The position numbers and the translations under genes are program-made. Positions 7,477 to 15,733 of a DNA stretch of 44,288 nucleotides are shown piece after piece. The notes under the pieces were generated by a model that saw only the letters and a list, made by a program, of their open reading frames with translations, was not told the origin of the DNA and searched no databases. Numbering within the stretch: the stretch's first letter is position 1; each line of letters begins with the position of its first letter. This DNA comes from Oscillospiraceae bacterium. GTDB lineage: Bacteria; Bacillota; Clostridia; Oscillospirales; Ruminococcaceae. The DNA lies in assembly GCA_016291435.1 (NCBI GenBank), contig JAEEXH010000016.1:1-44288 (forward strand), read 5' to 3'.

Positions 7477-8820
7477 TTACTGCGCATCATTCTCGTCGAA
7501 GACATCGCCGCACTCAGGGCAGAACTTCGGCGGATTATGCGGATCTTCGGGAGCCCAGCCGCACTTGTCGCACTTATAGAGCGGTGCACCTGCCGGCTTT
7601 GCCTTGCCGCACTCAGAGCAGAACTTGCCCTGGTTGACCGCGCCGCATGCACAGGTCCAGCCCTCTGCGGGAGCGGGCTTCGGAGAAGCACACTCGGTGC
7701 AGAACTTGCCGGTGTTGACCGCGCCGCAGGAGCAGGTCCAGCTGTTTGCTGCGGGAGCTGCCGGAGCCGCGGACTGTGCCGCCTGCTGCTGTGCTGCCAT
7801 CGCCGCCTGCTGCTGTGCCTGATCCATGCCGAAGAGCTGCTGTGCGTTCATGCCGCCTGCCTGCTGCGCCATGCCCATGCCCATGAAGCCCATCATTGCG
7901 CCGCCCTGATTCTTGGCAGCGTCCTGCATGGCCTGTGCCTGTGCAGTGACGAGCGAAGCGGCTGCCATGCCCGGATTGCGGTTGATGGCTGCGCGCTGCG
8001 CCTCCTTGATCATCTTCTCGTCCTCGGGCGGGATGGTCAGGGAGTTGATCGCGATTCTGGTGAGGGTGATGCCGCGTGTGCCGGACCAGTCGTCCTTCAG
8101 CGCGGTCTTCAGTGCCTCGCAGAGCTCATTGGTGTGACCCGGAACTGCGCTGTAACGGATGCCCATTGCAGAGATCTCTGCGAAGGCAGGCTGGAGCGCG
8201 TTCAGGAACTCACTCTTGAGCTGGCTCTCAAATGCGGAATCGGACTGACGGAACACATCCTGCACATTGCCGCTGATGCTGGAATAGAACAGGATCGGAT
8301 CGGTGACGCGGTAGCAGTATGTACCGTTGCAGCGGATCGCGGTGTCGATATCGAGACCGATGTTGGCATCCACAACACGGAACGGCACGGGGTTCATGGT
8401 GCCGAAGCGGTTGTTCAGGATCTCCTTGGTGTTGAAGTAATAGATGCGCTGGTCATTTGCAACGCTGCCGCCGTATGTGAAGTTTTCGAGTGCCTTCTTG
8501 AAGGAAGCGACAAGACCTGCGCCGAAGCCGCCTGCGAAGACGGTCGGTGCCTGTGCGGTATCATAGGTGTATCCGCCGGGCTCCGCGCAGACTTCCACGA
8601 CTCTGCCGTCCTCGACGATGATGACGCACTGACCTTCTGCGACAACGATCTTACTGCCGTTGGTGATGACATTGTCGTTGCCCTTGTTGTTCTTTGTGTT
8701 CTGCTTGTAGCCTCTTGCGACGATGATGTCAGGCGGAAGGGTATCGCAGTAGAAAAATTCCTTCCACTGATCCTTGAGCGTGTTGCTGATCGCACCGGCT
8801 GCAGCCAAAATCAGACCCAT
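7477..8820 (-). CDS. SPFH-domain protein with C-terminal zinc ribbons (YdjI-like)
   Basis: A 447-residue protein. Residues ~1-300 form an SPFH/band-7 domain of the YdjI type (KDQWKEFFYCDTLPPDIIVARG near the start). An Ala/Gln/Met-rich helical stretch follows (~300-370). Three zinc ribbons close the protein: CSCGAVNTGKFCTEC, CACGAVNQGKFCSEC, and CDKCGW...CPECGD. In Bacillus, YdjI works with YdjG/H to recruit a PspA-type protein to damaged membrane; here no PspA gene is adjacent. The ATG at 8820 follows AAAGGAG with an 8-bp gap; the 24-residue N-terminal extension of the longer frame lacks one. It is transcribed from the promoter at 8917-8945. Confidence 0.85.
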   Translation of the reverse strand: MGLILAAAGAISNTLKDQWKEFFYCDTLPPDIIVARGYKQNTKNNKGNDNVITNGSKIVVAEGQCVIIVEDGRVVEVCAEPGGYTYDTAQAPTVFAGGFGAGLVASFKKALENFTYGGSVANDQRIYYFNTKEILNNRFGTMNPVPFRVVDANIGLDIDTAIRCNGTYCYRVTDPILFYSSISGNVQDVFRQSDSAFESQLKSEFLNALQPAFAEISAMGIRYSAVPGHTNELCEALKTALKDDWSGTRGITLTRIAINSLTIPPEDEKMIKEAQRAAINRNPGMAAASLVTAQAQAMQDAAKNQGGAMMGFMGMGMAQQAGGMNAQQLFGMDQAQQQAAMAAQQQAAQSAAPAAPAANSWTCSCGAVNTGKFCTECASPKPAPAEGWTCACGAVNQGKFCSECGKAKPAGAPLYKCDKCGWAPEDPHNPPKFCPECGDVFDENDAQ

Positions 8821-8916
8821 AACAAAAACTCCTTTCGTAGATGCGGCGAACAGATGCACGCACGCATATGCTTTGGATTTGAACATTTGCACAGAATCTC
8901 ATTCTGCACATTATCT

Positions 8917-8945
8917 ATTATAACATTTTTTCATGCGTTTTGCAA
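8917..8945 (-). promoter_or_regulatory. SigA-type promoter of the SPFH/zinc-ribbon unit
   Basis: On the minus strand TTGCAA (8945-8940), a 17-bp spacer and TATAAT (8922-8917) lie about 95 bp before the SPFH start. The rest of 8946-9068 holds nothing recognisable. Confidence 0.75.
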
Positions 8946-9068
8946 TCTATTTCCGCGAAAAAGGCACTGGCGCTTTTTCACAAATTTTCAGGGCCGTTCT
9001 TGTGCAACCTGCAATCATTTTGCAGGATTATACGTTCCGTTATCGTGGAAAAGACAGTTTTTCAGCAC

Positions 9069-9102
9069 AAAACGCCGCTCTTCCCTCTGCGGAAAGGCGG
9101 CG
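9069..9102 (-). terminator. Terminator after the rhamnogalacturonan lyase gene
   Basis: Minus-strand CGCCGCCTTTCC pairs with GGAAGAGCGGCG around CGCAGA-type loop bases, followed by TTTT. It lies about 35 bp past the stop. Confidence 0.65.
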
Positions 9103-9137
9103 CTTTGCGTTTCATATGGTATCTTTCTATCTGTGCC

Positions 9138-12100
9138 TTACGGCTGAATCGGCATCTGAGAATTGTCATAAATGCCCGCCATGAGCTGGAGCACGATCTG
9201 GAGATCCTTGCCCGAAAGGCTGTTGTCTGCATAGAGATCGCAGTTTGACTTGCCCTTTGCGGTGAGGGTGCTGCCCTCGATGCCTGCGGTCGCCTTTGCC
9301 AGCAGCACGCAGTCGCTGAGCTCAAAGAGGCCGTTGCAGTCTGCGTCGCCCCAGACGGTCGCGCCGCCCGGTTCCGTCGAAGCGGTGGTCGTCGTGGTCT
9401 CGGTCGAAGCGGTCGTTGTTGTGGTCTCGGTCACCTGCGTGGCATTCTCCTGTGCAAAGACAACATACTGCACGCAGCCGGAGGACTGTCCGTTTGTGCC
9501 GAGGGTGACCTGCTCGCCCGCCTTCACTTCCTTCGCATATGCGGTGTATGTGACATCATTGTTATTCGCGAATGTATATGCCGTCTTCTGATAGCCGCTC
9601 ATCCACGCGGGCACTGTTGTCACGCGGTCATCGAGCGCAACATAGACCGTCATATCCTGTGCAGCGGTGAAGGATGCGAGCTCGGTGGTCGTGTTCTTGG
9701 AATCGCATGCGACGGTGATCGCTTCTGCGCCCTTGAGTGCATCCGGGAGCCCGACATAGGTCACATCGCGGTCGTTGTAGAGCAGGTCGCCGTCATTTGC
9801 CGCGCTGTCGATCGACCAGTTCGCGGCATTCGCGCGGTCATAGACCAGCAGCCCGGAGATCAGTCTGCCCTCAAGCGGCACGATCTTCATTTCGACGGTC
9901 CAGCGCTGATTTGCGGAGCCGTCCAACGTCCACTCGATGACATTTGCGCCTTCTTCCGCGGAGCCGCCGGTGATGCCGATGCCGCTTGCGTCGGCAGTGA
10001 CCTTGGTGGTGATGAGATAGGTGCCGTCGCCGTTATCGACAAACTTGAATAGCTGTGCATCGGAAGCGGTATCCGTCCAGAGCCCGATGTTCGTGCCGTT
10101 GTCGGTCTGCCCGTAGTCGATATCGAGATAGTGGCTGGTACCGTCGCCGACGCCCGCGATGATGTAGTAGTAGCCGCTGCCTGCGGATTTCAGCGTCCAT
10201 GTGGTCTCGGTGCTGCTCTGAATGACATTGGTGCCGTTCTCGGCTTTGTTGCCCTCGGCTGCGAGGAAGAGCCCGCTGCCGGCATTTTTGATCACATAGG
10301 TCTCATTTGTATCGAACGCAGCGCCCGGGAGCGTGGAGCTGACGCTCACAGAGTTTACAGGACGCGCCGGGAGCGGCTGATCGGAGCCCAGATAGAAGCT
10401 CGGATGCGGCGGCTGGTTGTAGGCGGTGTTCTGTGCGGAGACCTGCGTGCGGTACTGCGGATCATGCATCAGTGTGGTGATGCGGTACTTGGTATCGTAG
10501 GGTGTGCAGTAGATGCGGATGGACTTTGCGTCTGCGGCACGGACGATCAGCTCCTCGCGCCAGTCGCCGAAGATGTCAGCGGAGAGGCAGGGTGTGCCCT
10601 TCGTCGTGTTGCAGGTATAGAAGCCGGTGGTGGTGAGCAGATTGGTGATGGTGGTCTTGCCGGCTGCGCCGGTCATCTTGGAGATAGTCGCCGGGGAATC
10701 GGTGGCGCCGTCCAGGAGCTCGCGCTCAAGGTCGCCGTCCCAGTAAGAGAGGAAATTGATCGAAGGTCTGCGGCAGTTCAGCACCTGCTGCGTTGTGGCG
10801 CTGATGACAGGCGTTTCGTTTGCGCTGTTCTTGTTGCCCCAGCACTCGGCGCCCGGGTTGCCGTCCCAGACATTGTCCGCGCAGCATCTGCCGGTGTCGC
10901 CTGCGCCGTTCTCGTGATAGAGCGTCTTGCCGGTGTCGCAGTCGACCAGAGAAACACCGTAGCCGCAGCCCTTGTCCTCGTGGCAGATCCACTCCTCCAG
11001 ACCGGGGTTCGAGGGATCGAGATCGCCGACATGCATGGCGTCACCGTGACCGGTATTGAGGCACCACTTGACAGTGCCGTTGTCGTCGATGCAGGTTGCG
11101 CCGGTGAGGATCTCCTGCCTGCCGTCGCCGTCCACATCGGCCGCCATCGAATTGTGGTTGCCGTCGCCGTAGCCGGCAGCAGAAGAATTAAAGCCCGTGT
11201 CGAATGCCCAGAGCTTTTTCAGCTTCTTGTTCTCAACGGAATAGGCGGTCGCGGTCATGCGGGTGTAGTAGCCTCTTCCGGTGACAACGCTCGGATGCAC
11301 ACCGTCGAGATAAGCAACCGTGCCCCAGAAGCGGTCCACGCGGTTGCCGTAGTCATCACCCCATGTCGATTTTGCCACCGTCCCGCGCGCAGGCTCATAA
11401 TTGACGGTGTCGAGGGCAGCGCCGGTCGCGCCGTCAAAGAGGGTATAATATTCGGGTCCCGAGAGAATGTAGCCGCTGGAATTGCGGTAATCCTTCGAGC
11501 CGTCGCCGATGACCTTTCCGGTGCCGTCCTTCGTGCCGTCGGCGGTCTTGCAGGTCATTTCCGCCCTGCCGTCAAGGTCGAAGTCTGCGACATAGAACTG
11601 CGTATAGTGCGCACCTGCGCGGATATTGACACCGAGATCAATGCGCCAGAGGCGGGTGCCGTTGAGCTTTAGGCAGTCGATGTAGACATTGCCCGTGACG
11701 CCGCTCTGGGAATTGTCCTTGGAATTGTTCGGATCCCACTTAAGGAAGATCTCATACACGCCGTCGCCGTCGACATCACCGACGGAGCAGTCATTCGGCG
11801 TATAGCCCGAGCCGGGCGGCGAAAGGGGCAGGTCGAAATAGGTGCTGCCGGATTTCAGCGCGCAGGTGTCAGAGCTGAGCACGCGGTCGCCGGAGACGGA
11901 CTCGACCTTGTAGACGGAATTTGCATTGCCGCCCGCATCGAGGAAGCAGGTGGCGTCGCCGGAATTGCTGGTGTAAATGAGCGTGCCGTCGCGGTAGAGC
12001 CTGAATACGGCAGCGTCGCTGTCGGAGGACAGCCAGCGCCAGCTCACGAGCATGCCGGAGCCTGTGTTTACGGCGCTGATGCCGCGGTCGAGATACTCCA

Positions 12101-12233
12101 CGCTCATGCCGCCCTCAGCGGCGTTCACGACCGTCGTCTGCACGGCCGGTGACGCGGTACAGAGTGCCGCGCCGGTGCTTGCAAGGGCAGTCGAAGCTGC
12201 CGATGCGAGCGCAAGGATGCGTCTTCTTTTCAT
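9138..12233 (-). CDS. Secreted PL11 rhamnogalacturonan lyase with CBM13 and dockerin
   Basis: This 1031-residue multidomain protein has a signal peptide at residues 1-~38 (MKRRRILAL, hydrophobic core, AEG). Residues ~40-635 are a polysaccharide lyase family 11 catalytic unit, an eight-bladed propeller with many Ca-binding DxDxDG stretches (VGDVDGDGVYEIFLKWDPN, VADFDLDGRAEM). It cleaves rhamnogalacturonan-I backbones by beta-elimination. Residues ~640-785 form a ricin-type CBM13 with QRW motifs. Residues ~790-930 are a beta domain of unknown family (ALDDRVTTVPAWM). A Thr/Ser/Glu linker (~935-952) leads to a type I dockerin with two Ca loops (DADCNGLFELSD and DLYADNSLSGKD), which would attach the enzyme to a cohesin scaffold. 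No scaffoldin gene is in the window. The start at 12233 is chosen over 12248 for spacing to GGGGAG. A promoter in 12249-12410 is uncertain. Confidence 0.93.
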   Translation of the reverse strand: MKRRRILALASAASTALASTGAALCTASPAVQTTVVNAAEGGMSVEYLDRGISAVNTGSGMLVSWRWLSSDSDAAVFRLYRDGTLIYTSNSGDATCFLDAGGNANSVYKVESVSGDRVLSSDTCALKSGSTYFDLPLSPPGSGYTPNDCSVGDVDGDGVYEIFLKWDPNNSKDNSQSGVTGNVYIDCLKLNGTRLWRIDLGVNIRAGAHYTQFYVADFDLDGRAEMTCKTADGTKDGTGKVIGDGSKDYRNSSGYILSGPEYYTLFDGATGAALDTVNYEPARGTVAKSTWGDDYGNRVDRFWGTVAYLDGVHPSVVTGRGYYTRMTATAYSVENKKLKKLWAFDTGFNSSAAGYGDGNHNSMAADVDGDGRQEILTGATCIDDNGTVKWCLNTGHGDAMHVGDLDPSNPGLEEWICHEDKGCGYGVSLVDCDTGKTLYHENGAGDTGRCCADNVWDGNPGAECWGNKNSANETPVISATTQQVLNCRRPSINFLSYWDGDLERELLDGATDSPATISKMTGAAGKTTITNLLTTTGFYTCNTTKGTPCLSADIFGDWREELIVRAADAKSIRIYCTPYDTKYRITTLMHDPQYRTQVSAQNTAYNQPPHPSFYLGSDQPLPARPVNSVSVSSTLPGAAFDTNETYVIKNAGSGLFLAAEGNKAENGTNVIQSSTETTWTLKSAGSGYYYIIAGVGDGTSHYLDIDYGQTDNGTNIGLWTDTASDAQLFKFVDNGDGTYLITTKVTADASGIGITGGSAEEGANVIEWTLDGSANQRWTVEMKIVPLEGRLISGLLVYDRANAANWSIDSAANDGDLLYNDRDVTYVGLPDALKGAEAITVACDSKNTTTELASFTAAQDMTVYVALDDRVTTVPAWMSGYQKTAYTFANNNDVTYTAYAKEVKAGEQVTLGTNGQSSGCVQYVVFAQENATQVTETTTTTASTETTTTTASTEPGGATVWGDADCNGLFELSDCVLLAKATAGIEGSTLTAKGKSNCDLYADNSLSGKDLQIVLQLMAGIYDNSQMPIQP

Positions 12234-12411
12234 GATTCTTCTCCCCAAGTAAATATATATTGCTGCGTGCCGTCAATACAGCATCTTCTATAATTATGTT
12301 ATTTTAAGAATACAATATTGCCGCGGGAAAATCAATGCAATATTGTGCTATTTTATATGCGATTCTCTCCAATCGGAACCTGCCTATCAGCTGCTTTCCT
12401 CCCAGAGCGCA

Positions 12412-12445
12412 GAAAAACCCGCTCCTGCACGGTGCAGAAGCGGGT
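12412..12445 (-). terminator. Terminator after the cytidylate-kinase-like gene
   Basis: Minus-strand ACCCGCTTCTGCAC pairs with GTGCAGGAGCGGGT and is followed by a T run (plus-strand A run 12412-12416). Confidence 0.8.
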
Positions 12446-12460
12446 CTCTCCCCCTAAGCT

Positions 12461-13084
12461 TCAGTCATTCTGAATGATACTTGTCAGAATATCGGTCACG
12501 GAGAGCACACCGAGCTTGCCGGTGTTGAGAATCAGGTGGTAATTGCTGCGTGCACCCCAGTCCATGCCGGTATAGTAATTATAGTGTCTGCGGCGGAGAC
12601 GGTCGCGCTTGTTGACGACTGCATACGCCTTGTCGGGATCCACGCCGTCGATCTCGATGGCGCGCTTCACGCGGAAATCGGTATCCGCCGTGATGAACAC
12701 GCTGAACAGATTGGGATGGTCGCGGAGGATATAATCCGCGCAGCGCCCGACGAAGATCGCAGACTCATGCTGATCGGCAAGCTGCTTGATGATCTTGCTC
12801 TGTGTGAGGAAGACATAGTCCTGCGGGACAGCCTGTGTCTCGTGCATATAGGCGGCATTCGCCGGGGAGTAGACGCCGGAGACCGCGATATTGAAGAGGA
12901 AGGAGTTGGTCATGCGCTCCTCGTGCTCCTGAATGAAGCGGGTGGAATAGCCGCACTGATCCGCGGTCAGGTCGATGAGCTTGCGGTCGAACACAGGGAT
13001 GCCGAGCAGATCGGAGATGCGCTGGGCAATCTCTCTGCCGCCGCTGCCGTATTCACGGCTGATGGTCATGATCATCGGTTTCAT
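12461..13084 (-). CDS. Cytidylate kinase-like family protein
   Basis: A 208-residue P-loop protein beginning ITMSREYGSGGREIAQRI-like (here MTISREYGSGGREIAQRISD), the signature of the 'cytidylate kinase-like' (AAA_17/Cytidylate_kin2) family. This is distinct from true Cmk: the P-loop is EYGSGGRE rather than GPAGSGKS. A later FVGRCADYIL and RRHYNYYTGMDWG stretch are also typical. The substrate of this family is not established and it is abundant in Clostridia. The chosen start is the ATG at 13084 with AGAGG upstream. It is monocistronic between its own promoter and terminator. Confidence 0.85.
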   Translation of the reverse strand: MKPMIMTISREYGSGGREIAQRISDLLGIPVFDRKLIDLTADQCGYSTRFIQEHEERMTNSFLFNIAVSGVYSPANAAYMHETQAVPQDYVFLTQSKIIKQLADQHESAIFVGRCADYILRDHPNLFSVFITADTDFRVKRAIEIDGVDPDKAYAVVNKRDRLRRRHYNYYTGMDWGARSNYHLILNTGKLGVLSVTDILTSIIQND

Positions 13085-13135
13085 ACTATCGCCTCTTTTC
13101 TGTCGAAACAAGTGGTTGGTTCTTTATTATGTAAT

Positions 13136-13164
13136 ATTATAGCAGAAGTTCTGCGGTTTGTCAA
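13136..13164 (-). promoter_or_regulatory. Consensus SigA promoter of the cytidylate-kinase-like gene
   Basis: Minus-strand TTGACA (13164-13159), 17 bp, TATAAT (13141-13136): a perfect match. Confidence 0.85.
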
Positions 13165-13290
13165 TGAAAAACGGGACGGCAGACATGCCAAAGCTTTCCG
13201 GCTCTTGTTGTGCATATCGCACAAAATATGTATTATGTGTGAATTCTGTTTATATTTCCCACCAAAGATATAGGAATTGTAGAAAAAGAC

Positions 13291-13319
13291 TTGACAAGCG
13301 CTTCGCTTCATGCTATAAT
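13291..13319 (+). promoter_or_regulatory. Consensus SigA promoter of the metY leader
   Basis: TTGACA (13291-13296), 17 bp, TATAAT (13314-13319). Transcription starts near 13326, giving a ~230-nt leader before metY. A perfect 14-bp palindrome, GATAACCGGTTATC, lies at 13361-13374 inside the leader and could be an operator or a hairpin. Confidence 0.85.
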
Positions 13320-13394
13320 AGCATCATCCTAGTAAACATACCGAAGCAATAGGAAAAACTGATAACCGGTTATCGGCGAAAGGAGGGTTCCCGG

Positions 13395-13505
13395 ATGTCA
13401 CAACATTTTCCGCGTCTCGCCCGGGAGAATCTCCGGCGCGGACGAATGTGTCCCGGCAAGCGATGTTGCAGATCAGCATTACACAGTCCGTATCCGTGCG
13501 GCTGA
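13395..13505 (+). CDS. Cysteine-containing leader peptide (uORF) ahead of metY
   Basis: A 36-codon ORF lies in the metY leader. It has one of the best ribosome sites in the window: AAGGAGG eight bases before the ATG. The product starts MSQHFPRLARENLRRGR, rich in arginine, and then carries four cysteines at residues 19, 24, 25 and 35 (TGT 13449, TGT-TGC 13464-13469, TGC 13497). It ends in TGA at 13505, 50 bases before the metY start. The codons around Cys24-25 and Cys35 lie within small hairpins (GCAAGCGATGTTGC and GCGGCTGATGCCGC). The position suggests a cysteine-sensing leader peptide in which ribosome stalling at Cys codons controls metY (inference). Actinobacteria use Arg- and Cys-rich leader peptides in a comparable way; I know of no description for this group. 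Confidence 0.6.
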   Translation: MSQHFPRLARENLRRGRMCPGKRCCRSALHSPYPCG

Positions 13506-13555
13506 TGCCGCATACTATTGTTATATTGAATATTATTGAAATGAGGTAAATCATC

Positions 13556-14836
13556 ATGAGCAACTATAAATTTGAAACATTACAGCTTCACGTCGGTCAG
13601 GAGCAGCCTGATCCCGCTTCGGACGCAAGAGCCGTCCCGATTTACGCCACCACATCCTATGTCTTCAAGAATTCCGCACATGCCGCCGCACGCTTCGGGC
13701 TGGCTGACCCGGGCAACATCTACGGCAGACTGACAAACTCCACGCAGGGCGTCTTTGAGGAGCGCATCGCAGCACTTGAGGGCGGTGTCGCGGGTCTCGC
13801 GCTGGCTTCCGGCGCAGCGGCGATCACCTACACCATTCAGGCGCTCGCACAGGCAGGCGACCACATCGTCGCGCAGAAGACCATCTACGGCGGCAGCTAC
13901 AATCTGCTCGCACACACACTCCCGCAGTTCGGCATTCAGACAACCTTCGTCGATGCACATAACCTCGCGGAGCTGGAGGGCGCCATCAAGGAGAACACCA
14001 AGGCGGTCTATCTCGAAACGCTCGGCAATCCGAATTCCGATATTCCCGATATTGACGCCATTGCAGAGATCGCACACAAGCACGGCATTCCGGTCGTTGT
14101 CGACAACACCTTCGGCACGCCGTTCCTCATCCGCCCGATCGAGCACGGCGCAGATATCGTTGTCCACTCCGCAACAAAGTTCATCGGCGGACACGGCACC
14201 ACGCTCGGCGGCGTGATCGTTGATTCCGGCAAGTTCGACTGGAAGGCATCCGGCAAATATGCACCGATCGCAGCGCCGAATCCCAGCTATCACGGCATTT
14301 CCTTCGCAGATGCCGTCGGTCCGGCTGCATTTGTCACCTATATCCGTGCAATTCTCCTGCGCGATCAGGGCGCAGCGATCTCGCCGTTCGCGGCATTCCT
14401 GCTCCTCCAGGGCACAGAGACGCTCTCCCTGCGTCTGGAGCGTCATGCGGAGAACACAAAAAAGGTCATTGATTATCTGAAGAATCACCCGAAGGTCGCG
14501 AAGGTCAACCATCCGTCCCTGCCGGATCACCCTGACCACGCGCTCTATGAAAAGTATTTCCCGAACGGCGGCGGCAGCATCTTCACCTTCGAGATCAAGG
14601 GCGGGCAGAAGGAAGCCCACGCCTTCATCGACCATCTTGAGATCTTCTCGCTGCTGGCAAATGTCGCGGATGTGAAGTCGCTGGTCATCCATCCGGCAAC
14701 GACCACGCACTCCCAGCTCACCGAGGAAGAGCTGCTCGATCAGGGCATCACGCAGGCGACGATCCGCCTGTCGATCGGCACAGAGCACATCGACGACATC
14801 ATCGCCGATCTTGAAAAGGGCTTTGCAGCAGTCTGA
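13556..14836 (+). CDS. metY: O-acetylhomoserine sulfhydrylase (MetY)
   Basis: A 426-residue PLP enzyme of the Cys/Met metabolism family. It makes homocysteine from O-acetylhomoserine and sulfide. The N-terminal [13 protein letters not shown] and [10 protein letters not shown], the [14 protein letters not shown] stretch, and the PLP lysine K208 in [11 protein letters not shown] identify MetY rather than MetB/MetC, as does its length (MetB/MetC are ~380). TGAGG lies 9 bp before the ATG. It is the only full-length gene on its transcript and stands behind a long leader with a Cys-rich uORF. A terminator follows at 14874-14910. Confidence 0.95.
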   Translation: MSNYKFETLQLHVGQEQPDPASDARAVPIYATTSYVFKNSAHAAARFGLADPGNIYGRLTNSTQGVFEERIAALEGGVAGLALASGAAAITYTIQALAQAGDHIVAQKTIYGGSYNLLAHTLPQFGIQTTFVDAHNLAELEGAIKENTKAVYLETLGNPNSDIPDIDAIAEIAHKHGIPVVVDNTFGTPFLIRPIEHGADIVVHSATKFIGGHGTTLGGVIVDSGKFDWKASGKYAPIAAPNPSYHGISFADAVGPAAFVTYIRAILLRDQGAAISPFAAFLLLQGTETLSLRLERHAENTKKVIDYLKNHPKVAKVNHPSLPDHPDHALYEKYFPNGGGSIFTFEIKGGQKEAHAFIDHLEIFSLLANVADVKSLVIHPATTTHSQLTEEELLDQGITQATIRLSIGTEHIDDIIADLEKGFAAV

Positions 14837-14873
14837 GCCCCCGTCCGTTGAATGAAGCCTCCTAATAGTATAT

Positions 14874-14910
14874 GCGCTGCTTCCTGCAACGGGGAGCAGC
14901 GGATTTTTTT
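14874..14910 (+). terminator. Intrinsic terminator after metY
   Basis: CGCTGCTTCC (14875-14884) pairs with GGGGAGCAGCG (14891-14901) with a minor mismatch, followed by seven T. Confidence 0.8.
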
Positions 14911-14984
14911 GCGCCGGACGGGCTGCTTTGTCATGATGCACAAATGATAGTCAGAATTTCATGCAAATTCGCTGAAATGCCCTC

Positions 14985-15013
14985 TTGCTTTTTTCGCGTT
15001 TTTTCGCTATAAT
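14985..15013 (+). promoter_or_regulatory. SigA-type promoter of xpt
   Basis: TTGCTT (14985-14990), 17 bp, TATAAT (15008-15013); start near 15020. Confidence 0.75.
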
Positions 15014-15020
15014 AGAAATT

Positions 15021-15087
15021 AGAAACAGAAAAAGCCACGGAGACAGACCCTTGCGCAGAGATGTAGCAGTCTGTTTCTTTGTTTTTT
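15021..15087 (+). promoter_or_regulatory. Candidate transcription attenuator in the xpt leader
   Basis: Immediately after the predicted start, AGAAACAG (15021-15028) can pair perfectly with CTGTTTCT (15071-15078). Alternatively GAGACAGAC (15040-15048) pairs with GTCTGTTTC (15069-15077). Both use the same 3' strand, which is followed by TTTGTTTTTT (15078-15087). This is a terminator just before the xpt ribosome site with two mutually exclusive 5' partners. I do not see the conserved core of the guanine (purine) riboswitch that usually controls xpt, so the signal is unknown. Confidence 0.55.
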
Positions 15088-15103
15088 GACAGGAGGTATC
15101 TGC

Positions 15104-15679
15104 ATGAAAGCGCTGGAGGAGAAGATTCTCAGAGAGGGAAAGATCCTGAACGGCGGCAGCGTGCTCCGGGTCTCGTCCTTCCTGAATCATCAGATCGACT
15201 GCGATTTTCTGACAGAAATCGGTGCGGAGATCGCAAGGCTCTTCGCAGAAGATCATGTCACCAAGATCCTGACCGTCGAAGCATCCGGCATCGCGCTGGC
15301 GGTCGCGGCAGGTGCGGCGCTCCATGTGCCCGCGGTTTTTGCGAAAAAGCACAAGACCAGCAATCTCTCCGGTGCGCTGTATCAGACGGTCGTGCATTCC
15401 TTCACGCACAACACCGACTACACCGTCACCGTTGAGCGCGAGTATCTCTGCCCCGGCGACCGTGTGCTGATCGTCGATGACTTCCTTGCAAACGGCAAGG
15501 CGATTGAAGGGCTCCTTGATCTGATTGCGCAGGCGGGCGCAGAGGCCGTCGGTGCCGCAATCGCGATCGAAAAGGGCTTCCAGGAGGGCGGCAGAACGCT
15601 CCGGGCACGCGGTCTGCGCGTGGAATCGCTCGCAATCATCGAGCGGATGGACGAAAGCGGCATCACCTTCCGCCACTGA
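15104..15679 (+). CDS. xpt: Xanthine phosphoribosyltransferase
   Basis: A 191-residue type I phosphoribosyltransferase. The start MKALEEKILREGKILNGG...LRVSSFLNHQID is the Xpt signature. The PRPP loop is RVLIVDDFLANGKA, and the AKKHKTSNL stretch is also typical. It converts xanthine plus PRPP to XMP in purine salvage. AGGAGG sits 7 bp before the ATG at 15104; the longer frame from 15086 starts upstream of this site. It lies 54 bp before a nucleoside-type ABC transporter lipoprotein, consistent with a joint purine uptake and salvage operon. Confidence 0.95.
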   Translation: MKALEEKILREGKILNGGSVLRVSSFLNHQIDCDFLTEIGAEIARLFAEDHVTKILTVEASGIALAVAAGAALHVPAVFAKKHKTSNLSGALYQTVVHSFTHNTDYTVTVEREYLCPGDRVLIVDDFLANGKAIEGLLDLIAQAGAEAVGAAIAIEKGFQEGGRTLRARGLRVESLAIIERMDESGITFRH

Positions 15680-15733
15680 ACACTGTATGTAAATGAAATT
15701 TACATAGAATCTACATCAAAGGAGAAACGCACT

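Noticed and set aside
13320..13555. SAM-I riboswitch or T-box before metY
   Set aside because: No SAM-I core and no T-box sequence was found. The leader is better explained by the small ORF.
14985..15103. Guanine/purine riboswitch before xpt
   Set aside because: The conserved three-way junction sequences are absent; only competing terminator stems are seen.
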